64,000 nucleotides of DNA, taken from contig CM055877.1 of the NCBI GenBank assembly GCA_029582165.1, forward strand, positions 34,102,249 through 34,166,248. Reading direction: 5' to 3'. The notes under the pieces are model-generated. The model saw only the letters and a list, made by a program, of their open reading frames with translations, was not told the origin of the DNA and made no database searches. The translations under genes and the position numbers were made by a program. The first letter of the stretch is position 1. Every line of letters starts with the position of its first letter. This DNA comes from Portulaca oleracea. Its lineage: Eukaryota > Streptophyta > Magnoliopsida > Caryophyllales > Portulacaceae. This document shows, piece by piece, positions 1 to 10,807 of the stretch.

Positions 1-534
1 AGAATTGTTGATGGAATGAGTGTGGATGAAAGGGGGTATTTATAGTTGGAGGGTGGATGGATGGAGAGGGACATGATCCAAAGATCATGCCCTTTAGACA
101 AATAAGAAGGCCTCACGGTCATGCTATGATCATGGGTCAAAATTCCAAAGCAATGATCATGGGATTATGATAGGATGGAGGGAAAAAGTTGGCGGCAAAA
201 TACTATAATTAAGAGGAAGGCCACCTAGCCTTCGATTTTTCCACACACAGATTGCCACGCTGGTAGTCAAATTCCGGTCCATGGAATTGAGGAAGGCCGC
301 CGGGCTTTCCTATTTTCCATGGGTTAGGGCGAACGTATTCGGCCTGGCTGGAGGCCCAGGGAAGTGAGGAAGGTCGTCAAGCTTCCTATTTTCTGTGGGC
401 TAGGCGCGCTGCTGGGCTTGCTCTGAAAATGGGCAAGGCCCAGTGGCCTTTTTATTTTTTTTTTAATCAAAGCCCGACTATTTTGGCCCAATCTTCTCGA
501 GTGAATTTTACAAGTACAAAATCCGGTGTCTACA
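1..534 (-). repeat. LTR-like sequence, right edge near 534
   Basis: The stretch contains three copies, at about 213, 289 and 366 (spacing 76-77), of a block starting GAGGAAGG and running into a CTTCC-TATTTTC-like end. It finishes TGTCTACA at 534. Read on the minus strand this gives a purine run (CGAGGGG) directly followed by TGTAGACACC, as expected for a polypurine tract next to a 3' LTR. The left edge lies outside the window, so the LTR call is an inference. There is no gene here. Confidence 0.35.
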
Positions 535-599
535 CCCCTCGAAATGAATTTAATAAAATAAAAATATCCTTATTTAAGGATTAAGCAACCTTAGTCGGC

Positions 600-1347
600 T
601 CCCGATCATTAAGTAGCACACTCGAGAAGAGCGCGATTCTCTCCAGGGTCCTACAAGGTCACTTTTAATCAAGTGTTGCTTGAACTCTTAGATATACTCA
701 AACACACTTATCTTCCCTTGTTCAAGGGCGAAGTGCCTCTGTAATATGTCTTGCTTATTAGTGCTGGGCAAGAACCGCTTGTTCATGAGTTTATTAAGCT
801 TCTCCCACAAAGAAATCTTTCGACGACCATCCCTAGTACGTTGTGCTTTCACACTCACAAACCATAACGATGCTACCTAAGTCAACTTCAAACTAACCGC
901 TTTGAAAGCCTTCTCTTCAGTATAACCCTTGGCTTCGAATATCTACTCAACCAATTGAACTAATTCCAAATATTCATTCGGATCAAGTGAACCCTGAAAC
1001 TCCGGTAGCTCAACTTTGACGTCGTGAAGATCATCCCTAGGCAGGTGTTCGTCTCTTCCCCGTTGTCGGAACATATGTATGGAATGCTCATCAAGGTCAC
1101 TCAACTCGATGTTCAGAGGAGGACAGATGGGACTCGAGGAAGGTCTCTCTCTCCTCATAGGTGGAGGTCGCACGTGGAGGTGTGCGTCAATCAGAGTGAG
1201 CCTTGCAGTATTAGCATCAAGGACGTTATCGATGCATGAGAACCAGCTCTCACAACCTGGGTGAGGGGCCTCTTCAAGCGGGCTTCCCACTGAAGCCCTT
1301 TGACGTTGGCTAGATTTTTCTCGGTTTGGATCGTTAGGATGTTCCAT
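600..1347 (-). pseudogene. Ty3/gypsy gag remnant
   Basis: Reading from 1347 downwards, a 134-codon open stretch ends with a segment rich in Asp and Glu and then VKVELPEFQGSLDPNEYLEL, the typical entry into the retrotransposon gag domain. The same frame continues past stops at 943-945, 877-879 and 688-690 with further gag-like sequence: a Trp-Glu-Lys-Leu block, then a QRHFALEQGKISVFEY segment that matches the end of the family's domain. The three stops make it non-functional. Gag would form the particle that packages element RNA. It lies just downstream of a primer-binding site at 1715-1731, so it belongs to the LTR that starts at 1734. No protease or reverse transcriptase follows; the sequence runs into unrelated material near 540. 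The lineage is probably a chromovirus, but this is not certain. Confidence 0.72.
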
Positions 1348-1714
1348 ACTGAGAAGAATAGGAAGAGGACGGATTGTGTTTGGGATTTTTTTTTTTTGAG
1401 CTAGGTTCTTTGTAGTTGGCTTGTGTTCGGCTTAGGGTTTTTTTTTTTTTTTTTTTGTAGCTGTGCACAAGAGAGACAATGGATGACACCTTGTTAATGA
1501 AGAAGCAATATACACCACTACCAAGAACACCAAACTTCAATACCCAATATCAATAATAGAGCCACAAGCCCGCAATACTTCAATAATCACTTGATTAATG
1601 TCAAAATTTGAATCCAACAATGTAAACACACCGGTAATGGGGTCACCAATATGATCATACAATAGAGAATAACTTTAACTACTAAGAACAACAAATTTCA
1701 AACAAGAGATAACC
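1348..1714. other. Untranslated leader between gag and primer site
   Basis: No gene is visible. The segment has two T-runs (about 1387-1398 and 1439-1456) and AT-rich sequence. Its place between the primer-binding site and the gag remnant suggests it is the leader of that minus-strand Ty3/gypsy element. Confidence 0.4.
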
Positions 1715-1731
1715 TGAGAGCTCTAATACCA
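1715..1731 (-). promoter_or_regulatory. Primer-binding site, initiator tRNA-Met type
   Basis: On the minus strand this reads TGGTATTAGAGCTCTCA, close to the TGGTATCAGAGC that plant retrotransposons use to pair with initiator tRNA-Met. It sits two bases from an LTR end (the minus strand ends GCTTCA at 1734). The C-to-T change at the seventh base is a transition. Confidence 0.6.
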
Positions 1732-1733
1732 GA

Positions 1734-2930
1734 TGAAGCATGTGCGTAGAGGGAGTGACAGAAATTCATGCTTGATCATAATAATACCATTGTTGTTCTT
1801 GAGAGAGGGATGATGATATATCTTGAAAGGAATAGGAAGATAATAATAATAACCCAAAGAAGAACACACCAACAACTTAACACCAAAGGAAATTGGTATA
1901 TTCTTGGGCAAAGCATGATCCACCACAGAGAATTAACACCCCACCTTGATTAGCTAAAGGAAAACCACCACTAATCAGTAAAGGAATGACTTTATTTCAC
2001 CACCATTAGCAAAACAATGGATAAAGAGCACAACATTTTAGAGAGAGTTTTGAACAGGTCTCAAAAATACCATTTTCATTCATCAAAAGCAAAGTCCCTC
2101 TCTTTTCCATTTACCCATTTATAGGTAATGATAGGGATATAACCCTAAGAGAGATTAGCACAAAAAGAGCCATTAAACCAAGAGTTAATTACATCTCAAA
2201 GCCTAATCTAACCCAACAATACATTTGGAAGAAAAGGCTTAAAACATAATTACATTGATTAGCAACGAAAAGACAAAAGACCCATAATTACATAATTACA
2301 TTGATTAGCAACGAGTGTGACACGAGTCGTCGCGGCCGTGACGTGTTGCTTTTCACGAGGGGACACCGTCCAGGATGGACCGTCGCGGGTGTGACAGCCG
2401 GTGTTGCGGCCGTGACGGTCGATCGGAGAAATCCCACTTGCGAATTGCCTTCATGAGTTAAGACCGCGACTAAGGAGGCTAGGTCAGGACTGCGGCGTCG
2501 ATATGAAGGATTGACGTCTCGGTCGTGACGCAGCCTACGTGGGTGTGACAATTGCGCTTGCTTCCAGACGTCAGGGGCATGACCTTCCCTTGGCGGGTGT
2601 GACGAACCTCATCCCCTATTTTGCTCATAAAAGATAGGTCACGGGGAAAGACCTTCCAGACGTCAGGGGAAAGACCAAGGCAAGACTTGGCCTGAGGTCA
2701 CGGTCATGACACAAATGTCATGAGCGTGATGATCCTCTGGACGCCATGCTGAAAAACCTGGCCAAAAAAGAGGCTTGGAGGAAACAGGGGTCACAGTCGC
2801 AATGAGACTAGTCACGGTCGCGAGTAGAGTAGTCGTACCCGCGATGTCCTGTTCCTTAGTCATAGTTGCCCCTAAGGCTTATCAGGGGCGTGACAGGGTG
2901 AGTCACAACCGTGACGGGCCTAATGGTCCC
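1734..2930 (-). repeat. 5' LTR of the Ty3/gypsy gag remnant, right end not found
   Basis: The left edge is set by the adjacent primer-binding site. A minus-strand TATA box, CCTATAAATGGG, lies at 2114-2125, about 390 bases upstream of the LTR end, which fits an R-U5 of roughly 350 bases. Beyond it, the putative U3 carries a GC-rich field of GTGAC/GTCAC palindromes. I could not find the outer terminus, so the end given is only the limit of the GC-rich block. Confidence 0.5.
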
Positions 2931-3295
2931 CTTTTCTCCTTTCCACTTCTTCTCCTCAACTCTCCTTCGGTTCCCTTCTCCTTATACTTAATTGTATGAA
3001 AAATAAGGCCCCGTTAGAGGCTATCACGACCTATCCATTAGATGGTCCTGATCACTCATCTCGACTCCAGGTTGATGTGGAATTGGAGTGATGGGAAGCA
3101 CCCGCTTGGCGCACGTAACAAGGGCCGAGAAAGGATCACGAATAATTATATTATTTTTATGTTACTTTTCTTTTCTTTTAGGTTTCTTCGGCAATAATAT
3201 GCAAATGGAGGAAAAGTGCACACAAAGAGGAAACCCGACTCAAGATAGAAGACATCTCACGACCGTGATATAATGGGTCACGGCCGTAACTGAGA
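2318..3295. repeat. Field of short GTCAC...GTGAC palindromes
   Basis: Many imperfect copies of GTCACGGCCGTGAC and single half-sites occur here, for example near 2330, 2395, 2415, 2690-2725, 2805-2815, 2890-2920, 3255 and 3280. The block is much richer in G and C than its surroundings and overlaps the putative U3 of the minus-strand LTR. It extends to the edge of the RNase H fragment at 3300. No gene is seen. Confidence 0.5.
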
Positions 3296-3299
3296 AGGA

Positions 3300-3610
3300 A
3301 AGCCAAGCAATGAAATATTTGAATGGACAATCCAAGCTCAATTTTAGGTATGCAAAATGGGTAGAATTCTTTGAAAGTTTTAACTTTGTGGCATAGCATA
3401 AGATGAGGAACGTGAATGTGGCTACGGATGAGGTCTCACGGTGTCATTCATTGTTGTTTATTGTTGAAGCTCGATTTTTGGACTTTAAACACATCAAGGA
3501 GTTTACAAGGAAGATGGGGATTTTCAACCTTATATTGATGAATATGTGAAGCAGTAATGGTTCCTTGTTAAGCGAAACAAATTATTAATTAACACTCCAG
3601 TAGCAAAAAA
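3300..3610 (+). pseudogene. Ty3/gypsy RNase H to integrase-linker fragment
   Basis: The plus strand from 3307 reads MKYLNGQSKLNFRYAKWVEF and, after a stop at 3394-3396, a segment equivalent to the NVVADALSR box (here NVNVATDEVSR), then an EAR...FKHIKEF segment. These are the C-terminal part of gypsy RNase H and the linker to integrase. Near 3510 the similarity moves to another frame (EDGDFQPYIDEYVKQ followed by a stop), so there is at least one frameshift as well as stops. The orientation is opposite to the gag remnant at 600-1347, so it is a separate insertion. Both ends are cut. Confidence 0.7.
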
Positions 3611-3844
3611 TGTGTCAAAAATGTTCTAAAACTGGGCAGGATCACTGGCACTGAGTTTCCATACGTTTTGAGGTTTTGGAAGATTTGGAATCGGACACTG
3701 AGCGCCAACATTAACATAAATTAGAGTTTTTTCCAGATTAAAATTTGGGTCTAGATAGTGGACTCGAGATTGGAAAAAGATAGGCAAAAATTAAATCTAG
3801 ACCTAAATGTTAAATTTAATTTCGGGTAATTCGAGTACCCGTAA

Positions 3845-4016
3845 GCGTATAGGGGCCGATCCGTAACCGAACCAATTAACTGAAAATATTCCGGGGCGGG
3901 TACCCGACCCGATTAAAATTGATTTTTCCAGGGCGGGTACCCTAAATTAATTATCGGGTAACGGGTTTCTGGATCGGGTTTTTCGGGGCGGATATTTATG
4001 AACACCCCTACAAGTA
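3845..4016. repeat. One end of a hAT-like MITE
   Basis: The segment ends TGAACACCCCTA, the terminus seen on both sides of the element at 45,897-46,492, and is full of CCCG/CGGGT runs typical of these MITEs. The matching left terminus was not found, so the copy is probably truncated. Confidence 0.4.
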
Positions 4017-4017
4017 A

Positions 4018-4335
4018 CCCCACTTAAAAAAAATCGAAAATTTCTTGTTTTTATAAATAAAACTGGGTATAAAGTATAAGAATTAGAATAAGTGCAGTTG
4101 AGTGGCGCATGCCTGTTTTAGTGGCAAAGTGATGGTAGGTCTTGTGTTTGAACCTGTAAGTCAAGTTTTTATAAATAAAACTGAGTAAAAAAAGTATAAA
4201 TACAATATGTAACAACAAAGAACCATTATAAGTGGCGCATTTGAGTGGCGCGCACCTATATTAGTGGCAAAGTGATGGCAGGTCTTGTGTTTGAATCCTA
4301 CCAAACTTGTAAGCCTTGTTTTTAAAAAAACATTG
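4018..4335 (+). repeat. Two adjacent SINE-like copies
   Basis: A unit with TAGTGGCAAAGTGATGG, then GGTCTTGTGTTTGAA, then a T-rich tail containing AAGTTTTTATAAATAAAA occurs twice in the same orientation about 139 bases apart (around 4119-4180 and 4262-4330). TGGCAAAGTGA resembles a tRNA A box and GTTTGAATCC a B box. A tRNA-derived SINE is the best reading, but target duplications were not resolved. Confidence 0.45.
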
Positions 4336-4389
4336 TTATTACTTATTTTGAGGATAAGATTTTCGAGAAAGAAAGTATCAAATGATGAC

Positions 4390-5184
4390 ATAATGGAATA
4401 TTTTCAAGTTATGGCACCTCGTCGAGGAATATTGTAAGTTTTCTGATTTGTTGTTTTGATTTTTCATGTTTGAGTTTGAACCCGCCTAATTTCATTTCTG
4501 GATTCGTCACTGTCTACAATACTCTACATGCATGTTCAAAGAATAAAGCTTTGCCTCTTAACTTAAAGCACAAAATGATACTTATTTCTCACATTAAAGA
4601 AAAACTTAGTAGTTCATTCAAGAGTAATTACAATCTAGGCAAGAGGAAAGATGTGATTTAGCTTGGCATATATTGCAAATAGCACTCAAGGCATCTATTT
4701 ATAGGGGGAGTTAGGGTAGAAGCCCACAATTAATGACACCAACTCTTTATGGCAGCTTAATAAAGATTAAGACACTTGAATGATACATTTGATCACATGT
4801 CTATTTGTTGGATGAAAGTGTGTAAATTTGTATATATAAACGATGGATTCACTTGGACAAGACTAAGAACCATGGACAACTCAGTTTCTTTAAGAAATAT
4901 TTACTATATCAAAAATATTCAAATGGATAAAGGTTAGTCTCATGTGAGGGACTAAAGACTGTTTCTCACACTAAAGATGAACCTTAGTATTTTCATCAAA
5001 GAATAACTGCTGTCTAAACTAGAGAGAAGAATGCGATTAGATAAGATTGTAGGTTAAATGGAAAGATAACATCTCTATTTATAGATGAGCTCCTTATCCA
5101 CTATTTGATCACATGTTATATTAGAAATATATTTTGGTGGCCAATGATCACATGTTATTATATGATCATTTCATAAGCACTCGT
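4390..5184. other. Intergenic, no gene recognised
   Basis: I see no coding potential. The motif TCTATTTATAG occurs at 4694-4704 and 5074-5084, which on the minus strand is CTATAAATAGA, a good TATA-box sequence. Similar surroundings suggest two related LTR or promoter remnants about 380 bases apart. Confidence 0.3.
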
Positions 5185-5193
5185 ATTATTTTA

Positions 5194-5375
5194 GGGAAAT
5201 TGGAATCTAATAAACCAACATATAGGTGTCCTTTGATATATAATGAACCAACCTTTAACTTTTATTTTCGACGAACTGACCTTAACACTATATTTTTTCT
5301 AACAAGCCGCCACCGAGTCCAACTCGTTGGAGATCTGACATGGCGGTGGCGATTTCTTATGTAGGGGTGTTTTAG
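5194..5375 (+). repeat. Left terminal inverted repeat of the MULE
   Basis: It begins GGGAAATTGGAATC and carries the segments AGGTGTCCTTTGATAT and TTTTCGACGAACTGACC, all found inverted at the right end. It finishes at the GACATGGCGGTGGCG segment. Confidence 0.85.
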
Positions 5376-5928
5376 CAAAAAAATAATAATAAAAAGGGAA
5401 AAGGAATTGGGTATGTGTTTTGATGAGTTGGCATTATTTTTCATTTTTTTACAAAAACACCACCTTACCCTTCTCTCTCTCTCTCTCTCCCCCTCCCTCC
5501 TTTGTTATGTTTTTCTGCCTCAAACCCCACCAAAACCATCCCCATTTCCCTCTAATTTCTGTTTCTCGTTACTATCTAATCCCACCCCTCCCAACTTCTC
5601 AATCTCTTCTTCTTCTTCTTCTTCTTCAAACCATTTAGATCCCCCTCTCATTTCGACTTCTAGACTCCATCCAGGTGGCCTTCCTCAAACTCGTCGCTCC
5701 CTCCATCCTTGCCTCCGGCGACGGTCGCGCGTACGTTGGCTGAAGAAATCGTCGTCGTCGGATATTGTGATCCGAAATTTTGATATTTTCGTGTGGTGGA
5801 AGTGATGATTTTGATTTGCTTTAGTTTGGATATGATTCTCAATTGCTCTCCTTCTTCTGGGTTTCAATCTAAGTTCTTGATGTTTGATTTTTTGGGTGTT
5901 GATTTTTCATGATTCTGGTGTTGGTTAA
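5376..5928. other. Left internal arm of the MULE
   Basis: A CT-rich tract (TCTCTCTC near 5470-5490) is followed by a C-rich stretch, a CTT repeat near 5605-5630 and a GC-rich block near 5690-5760. A 132-codon open frame crosses this (5407-5805), but its product is low-complexity Ser, Pro and Leu and I do not regard it as a gene. It looks like a captured or intrinsic 5' UTR-type sequence. Confidence 0.45.
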
Positions 5929-7203
5929 TGTTCGGTTGTATAAATTGTGGTTCTAAGTACGGATTCTCGATCTCAAGGATGGGTGTCTGGTATGCTCTAG
6001 GATTAAGGTTTGTATAGGTTTTTCCAAAGACAGAAAGCAATAAATTATGTAAAGGTAAGCAACAAATCTATCCTAGGTATGCATAATAACAATCAACAAC
6101 CAAAAGTAATAAAAGCAAGTCACAAGAAAGCATTAAACAAGAATCAATTAACATTAAAAAACCTTCAAGTATACTAAACCATAAGCAATAGAGGAAGGAA
6201 ATTATACCTTTGATGACCGAATGCTCCTATCTTCTACCTTAGCTCGATTCTCCCCCGAATAAACAAGAAAATCGTGGCTTGGATTACTAAGAAAAAAATT
6301 CCCACTATGAGTGAAATTTGTGACCCTTAGCCCTTCTCCTCACTAAAAATGGATTGGAATGTGCCTAACTTAATCATCAAAACAAGAAATACTAAAATGG
6401 AAGCATAAATGAACAAGAAAAAGATGAAGAAAACTCTGAAATTGATTGATTGAAAGATGAAAACAAAGTAGCTTGAAGAACAAGACAATGAAAACCTAAG
6501 AGAGAGAAAGTAGAGAACAACTTAAAAAGCAATAAAACAAGGTAATAACAATAGAAAACTTAAGCTAAAACTATCTGCTAATGAAATCGTAGCTGAGAGT
6601 ATTTATATTGAGCCCAATTTGTTACACAAAACGCAGCATTTCAATCCTAAACTAAACGCAGAAAATCAGAGTGGCTCGGGCGAGCTACCCCTTGGCTCGG
6701 GCGAGCTACCCCTTGGCTCGGGCGAGCCAGGCTTCTGGTCTGTTGCACCATGTCTTCTTGGCAGCTTTTCTTCGGCTGCTCAGATGATAGGCTCGGGCGA
6801 GTCATTGCAGGTGCTCGGTCGAGCCGTCCCTCTGGTCACTCCTTGCCTTAACCAATATATCAGCATCTTCATGGAGGCTCACAGAGGTATGGCTCGACCG
6901 AACCAAAATGTTGCTCGGGCGAGCCAGCCTTCTGTTCTACTTCTTCTTGGCTCAGCTTAGGTCGGCAAGTCTGCTAATCTTCCAGCTGCTTGACTCGGGC
7001 GAGCCAGGATATGACTCGGGCGAGTCATCCTGCTGCCCCTTCCTCTACTTGATGAGTTTTGCTCCGTTTTGGCTCCGTTTTGGGTCAATCTCTTATTTTC
7101 CTACAAAACTAGAAAAACTTCATAACTAACATGAAACACGGGGTTAGAACATGTAAAAACACCCTAATAAAGAGAAGAATTCGGCTCGAAATGAGACCGA
7201 ACA
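5929..7203 (-). repeat. Athila 3' LTR
   Basis: It matches 26,748-27,982 along its whole length with scattered substitutions and small indels (by eye a few percent). It is 40 bases longer because a 20-bp unit around GGCTCGGGCGAGCTACCCCT is present in two extra copies at about 6673-6735. It contains about nine GCTCGnnCGAGC-type palindromes between 6673 and 7030. The adjacent inward sequence on the minus strand, TGTGGGAGCGG, is the probable polypurine tract. Confidence 0.92.
6673..6735. repeat. 20-bp tandem duplication in the Athila 3' LTR
   Basis: The unit CTCGGGCGAGCTACCCCTTGG is repeated in the left LTR, while the right LTR has a single CTCGGGCGAGCCAGG. The two extra units account exactly for the 40-bp length difference between the LTRs. 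Confidence 0.8.
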
Positions 7204-9365
7204 CCGCTCCCACACAAGGGTTTCCTTGCCCCGAGCAAACTAAAAACAAAGAAAAAACTAGAAAAAGAAAATTAAAACCTAACTCACTTTCGCATGAATC
7301 GCGGATGCATTTAGTGTATGCATCAAGCCCTTTAAACCCCCCTGATAGCCCGGGTGGACGGGGCAGGTCTCGTGAGGGTTTGTAGCAACTACACCCACAA
7401 AAGCCACGAGAAAAGAAAAAGGGGAAAGAAAAAGAAGTGAAAACCGAAAAACGAAACAAAACAAAAGCAAAGAAAATATTCCCGTCCCCAATCATGCACC
7501 TAGTTCCCCAACCCGCATCAACAATCAATGGGAAGAAGCAAGTATAAACAAATCAAGACACGAAGGTTGGAGAACTGCCAATCTTTGATATTTTGAACCA
7601 AAACACTTCCTGATGAGCAAAACACCTCGTGCATATGTGCAAGTGGGCTCTAGTCGGTCCTTCCTATCCTAAACCAGACAATCGGAGTTGTTCTCATGCT
7701 CAAGCTCGGGATTATCTACCCTACTTCACTCTTGGTTTTTCTTTCAACCTCTCTTTTCTTTCTTTTTCTTACTACACTCTTTTCTTTCTTTTTCTTCTTT
7801 TTTTTTACTTTTCTCTTTCTTACCAATCCTTTGCTCAACTCTTTTTTTTTTCTTTTTTTTTCCTTGCTTCGCTCTTTTCTTCTTTTTCAAAACCTACGCT
7901 CTTTTATTTCCACTCAATCTGTTTTGTGTCTTTTAGAGCGTTTGTGTCGGGTTTTGTGGGATTTAAGCACCGGCCTTCGCAAAGGGTTACCCTCCCTGCT
8001 GGGTTTCTCCATACGTGAGTCATTGCACTTAAGGGGCATAGGGTGTCAATCCACCCAAACCAACCCATGATGGTAGGCCCGACAATAATTATTTAATGCA
8101 TTAATTAAGAGCTTAAGCAATTGAACAACTAAAACCGTCTAACTTAGGTAAGAAGACACAATCAAAGCGTGTAAGATTTGAGGATTCCGCTTTCCCATTC
8201 CATGTAAAGGTCAAATAGAGATAAGTCACGGCAAAAATCCTTCCTAAGGCCCACCATTATTCATACCAGCCGCTTCCAACGGACTAAATCAGCAAATTAG
8301 ACAACTATCTACACAACTGTGAATGGAAACATCTTCAAAAAGAAAAATAACTTTTGGGTTTTTCACAACATTTCCCCCCTTTTTGTTTTCTTTTCACACA
8401 CAAAAAACTTTTTAGATTTTTGGACACAAACTACGAAAAACGAAAACAAAGACTCAAAAACTATGTGATCTACCCATGACAAATGGAAGTATCACCCCCT
8501 ACTCCCACACAAAACTTCACAATGTCCCCATTGTGAGAAGAAGGGTGTCACAAAAATAAGGTAGAAAACCTAAAAGCACACAAACAACACATAACAAATA
8601 AAAATAGTTGTGACCCGAGCCCACACGACTCCAACAACAATAATATCCCAACATGCACACTCAAGGGGTTCGCCACCCAAAAGGAAAACCAAGCATGCAA
8701 CATGGATCACTACTATATTCACAATGAAAGAGAGTGTTAAATGAAGTTACCTGAAGGTCTTCAATAAACGCATACCCAACGCACGATCCACGAACATAAC
8801 ACCATAGGTTAGAGATAGACAATGAAAGCATACTATGGATGAAATGTGTACATGCTAGATAAAAAGAAAATCAAACTTTACAAGACAAGAAACTAAGGAC
8901 TTACTATTTAAAAGAAACTTAAAATATTTAAAATATGTACATGATCATTGACTAACCTTAACCCCGAATCTCACTATATGAGGTGGGAATTGAGGGTGAA
9001 ATACCTCGCCACTACCCGGTCCTACGAATGAGAAATCCCAAACGTAAACCATACATTCTTAACCATACATCCCAAATTCACGTTGCACAAGCTTACAATG
9101 ACAAACTTCCTATCCAACATACCATGACAAAAACCTAGTGAAACGGCACTCAACATCCAACAAGTCTCGTAAATGCAAAACCATATTGGAGAAACTTCCA
9201 CCATACCCCATCATACGAACATAACACACCCCCCGCACATGTATATCACAAGATATAAGTCAAACACTCCAATGCAAAACATAAGAGGGGGTGGAATGCT
9301 TACAATCACTACTCATCTCCTCCCGGAGGAGGGTATGGATAATAAGGGAAGTATGTTGGGTAGTA
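7204..9365 (-). other. Athila 3' non-coding region
   Basis: This lies between the env-like frame and the 3' LTR and has no credible gene. It contains a pyrimidine-rich stretch at about 7730-7900 (purine-rich on the element's coding strand) and several CCCACACAA-type boxes near 7210 and 8505, like the sequence next to the LTR. Such long non-coding tails are usual in Athila elements. Confidence 0.55.
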
Positions 9366-10807
9366 CTAGTTGACGTAGTCGGGCGGTGTCGGCGGACGGT
9401 CGGCCATAGCATAGTGGTAGTACCCCCAATCCCTTTGATACTGGTTTTGCTGATGGAAGTACTCGTCATAGCGCCTAAAGTACCCTTCGTGCCTCTCGAG
9501 TGTCGATTGTTGAGCACGAATAAGTTCTTGTTGACTCTCCACTAAGTTATGAGTACTTTGCATCAAAGTACGTTGCTCTCGGAGATCAACACTCAATCGA
9601 TCCATCTGGCTAGCTAAGTACCCCATCGTGATCTCTTGAGAACCGCTACCGCTAGCTTCGCCTGGTTTGTCGGTTCCCCTTCTTCTTCCTCTTCTTCTTC
9701 CACGTCCTCATGATCAAAAGGGCCATCGGGACCCCCAACTCGACGGTGGCTCCTTGGATCCTCCCCGCACAACCAATTGTGTTGGTTGGTCACATCCAAC
9801 CAACGTGCGGCTCGCTCATGGTCCAAATGAATGGACGTCGCATATCGATCCGAACCGTGCTTGCAAACATGTTTCTTGCGGTGTCGCTCAAGTATTCCCA
9901 TGCATTGCAATCGCACACCGTCGATTGGGTCGGGGAAGTATCGCGGGGTAAACTTGCTTATATACCCTCCAAACTGTTGCTTCTTCAAAAAGTGGCATAT
10001 AATATGCCCCATGCCAATCGTAGTGGTAAGATTTCTGGAGGTGGTTTCTTTCAAGCAATGCAAAATACAAGACCCCATGTTAACCTGTGTCCCTTGGAGG
10101 GTGTGGAAGATAACAAACAAACCGTCCCTCCTAACATTGGCCCGTCCATCGTCCCTGCCGAAGACTGAGCTCGAGACTATGCGATGAAAAATCTGAATGG
10201 CCAAGTTACATAAGTCTCGAGCCTTAGAATTTCTAGTCAAAATGGAGACGTCTAAGGCATGCGACCGTTGATGCTTCCGTCGCCAACAAGTGAGACTCCT
10301 CATAGCAGATTGCTCATCAAAATGCACGTTCTCCTCATAATAGAGCCCATCTTCCGATAGCCCAAGTGCACGGCATATTTCTTGCATAGTGCAAGCTCTC
10401 TCTTTGTTATCCACTCTATACCGGAACTTTCCCTGCCGTGTCCCATCGTCATCAACTTGCAATGAACTAAGGAACTCAAGGATCGGCTGGTCATAGATGG
10501 ACTCGTCAATCTTGATGAATGAATCCCACCCCAAGGTTCTTATGCTAAATTCAAAGCTAGGACTGCAATACACCTTCCTCACTGTTGCTTCATCGTACAC
10601 ATCCGGGGCACAGATTTTGCGATGTTGATATAGCTCGTATTTCTGCCTATGATGTTCGTCCCGGAATCTCATACGCACTCCCGGGTCAGCTTGAAGAGGA
10701 GTAGGTGTTTGGGCTTTCTAGCGATCCTTATCCACCGCCGATGAAGATTCGAGCAGGGGTGAGGGAGAACCTTCCTCACTTGTGCGTGCTCGCTTGGAAC
10801 GAACCAT
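9366..10807 (-). pseudogene. Athila ORF1 / env-like protein remnant
   Basis: From a minus-strand ATG at 10,807 the frame begins MVRSKRARTSEEGSPSPLLE, meets a TAG at 10,718-10,720 and continues from 10,678 for 354 codons. The segments RFRDEHHRQKYE, RTLGWDSFIKIDESIYDQ, a RVDNKERACTMQEICRALGL block and a FHRIVSSSVFGRDD block match the conserved order of the Athila ORF-1 family, placed between pol and the 3' LTR. Near 9620 the similarity moves to a frame read from 9626 to 9366 that has a Gln/Glu-rich coiled coil (QMDRLSVDLREQRTL...), so there is a frameshift at the C-terminus. Its role in the family is unproven; an envelope-like function has been proposed. The stop and the shift disable it. Confidence 0.75.

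Noticed and set aside
5407..5805. 132-codon frame in the MULE arm
   Set aside because: It is low-complexity Ser/Pro/Leu with no domain, and is explained by CT-rich leader-like DNA.
7629..8070. Phe/Ser/Leu-rich plus-strand frames
   Set aside because: They come from a pyrimidine-rich non-coding stretch on the strand opposite to the Athila genes, with overlapping frames of equal quality.
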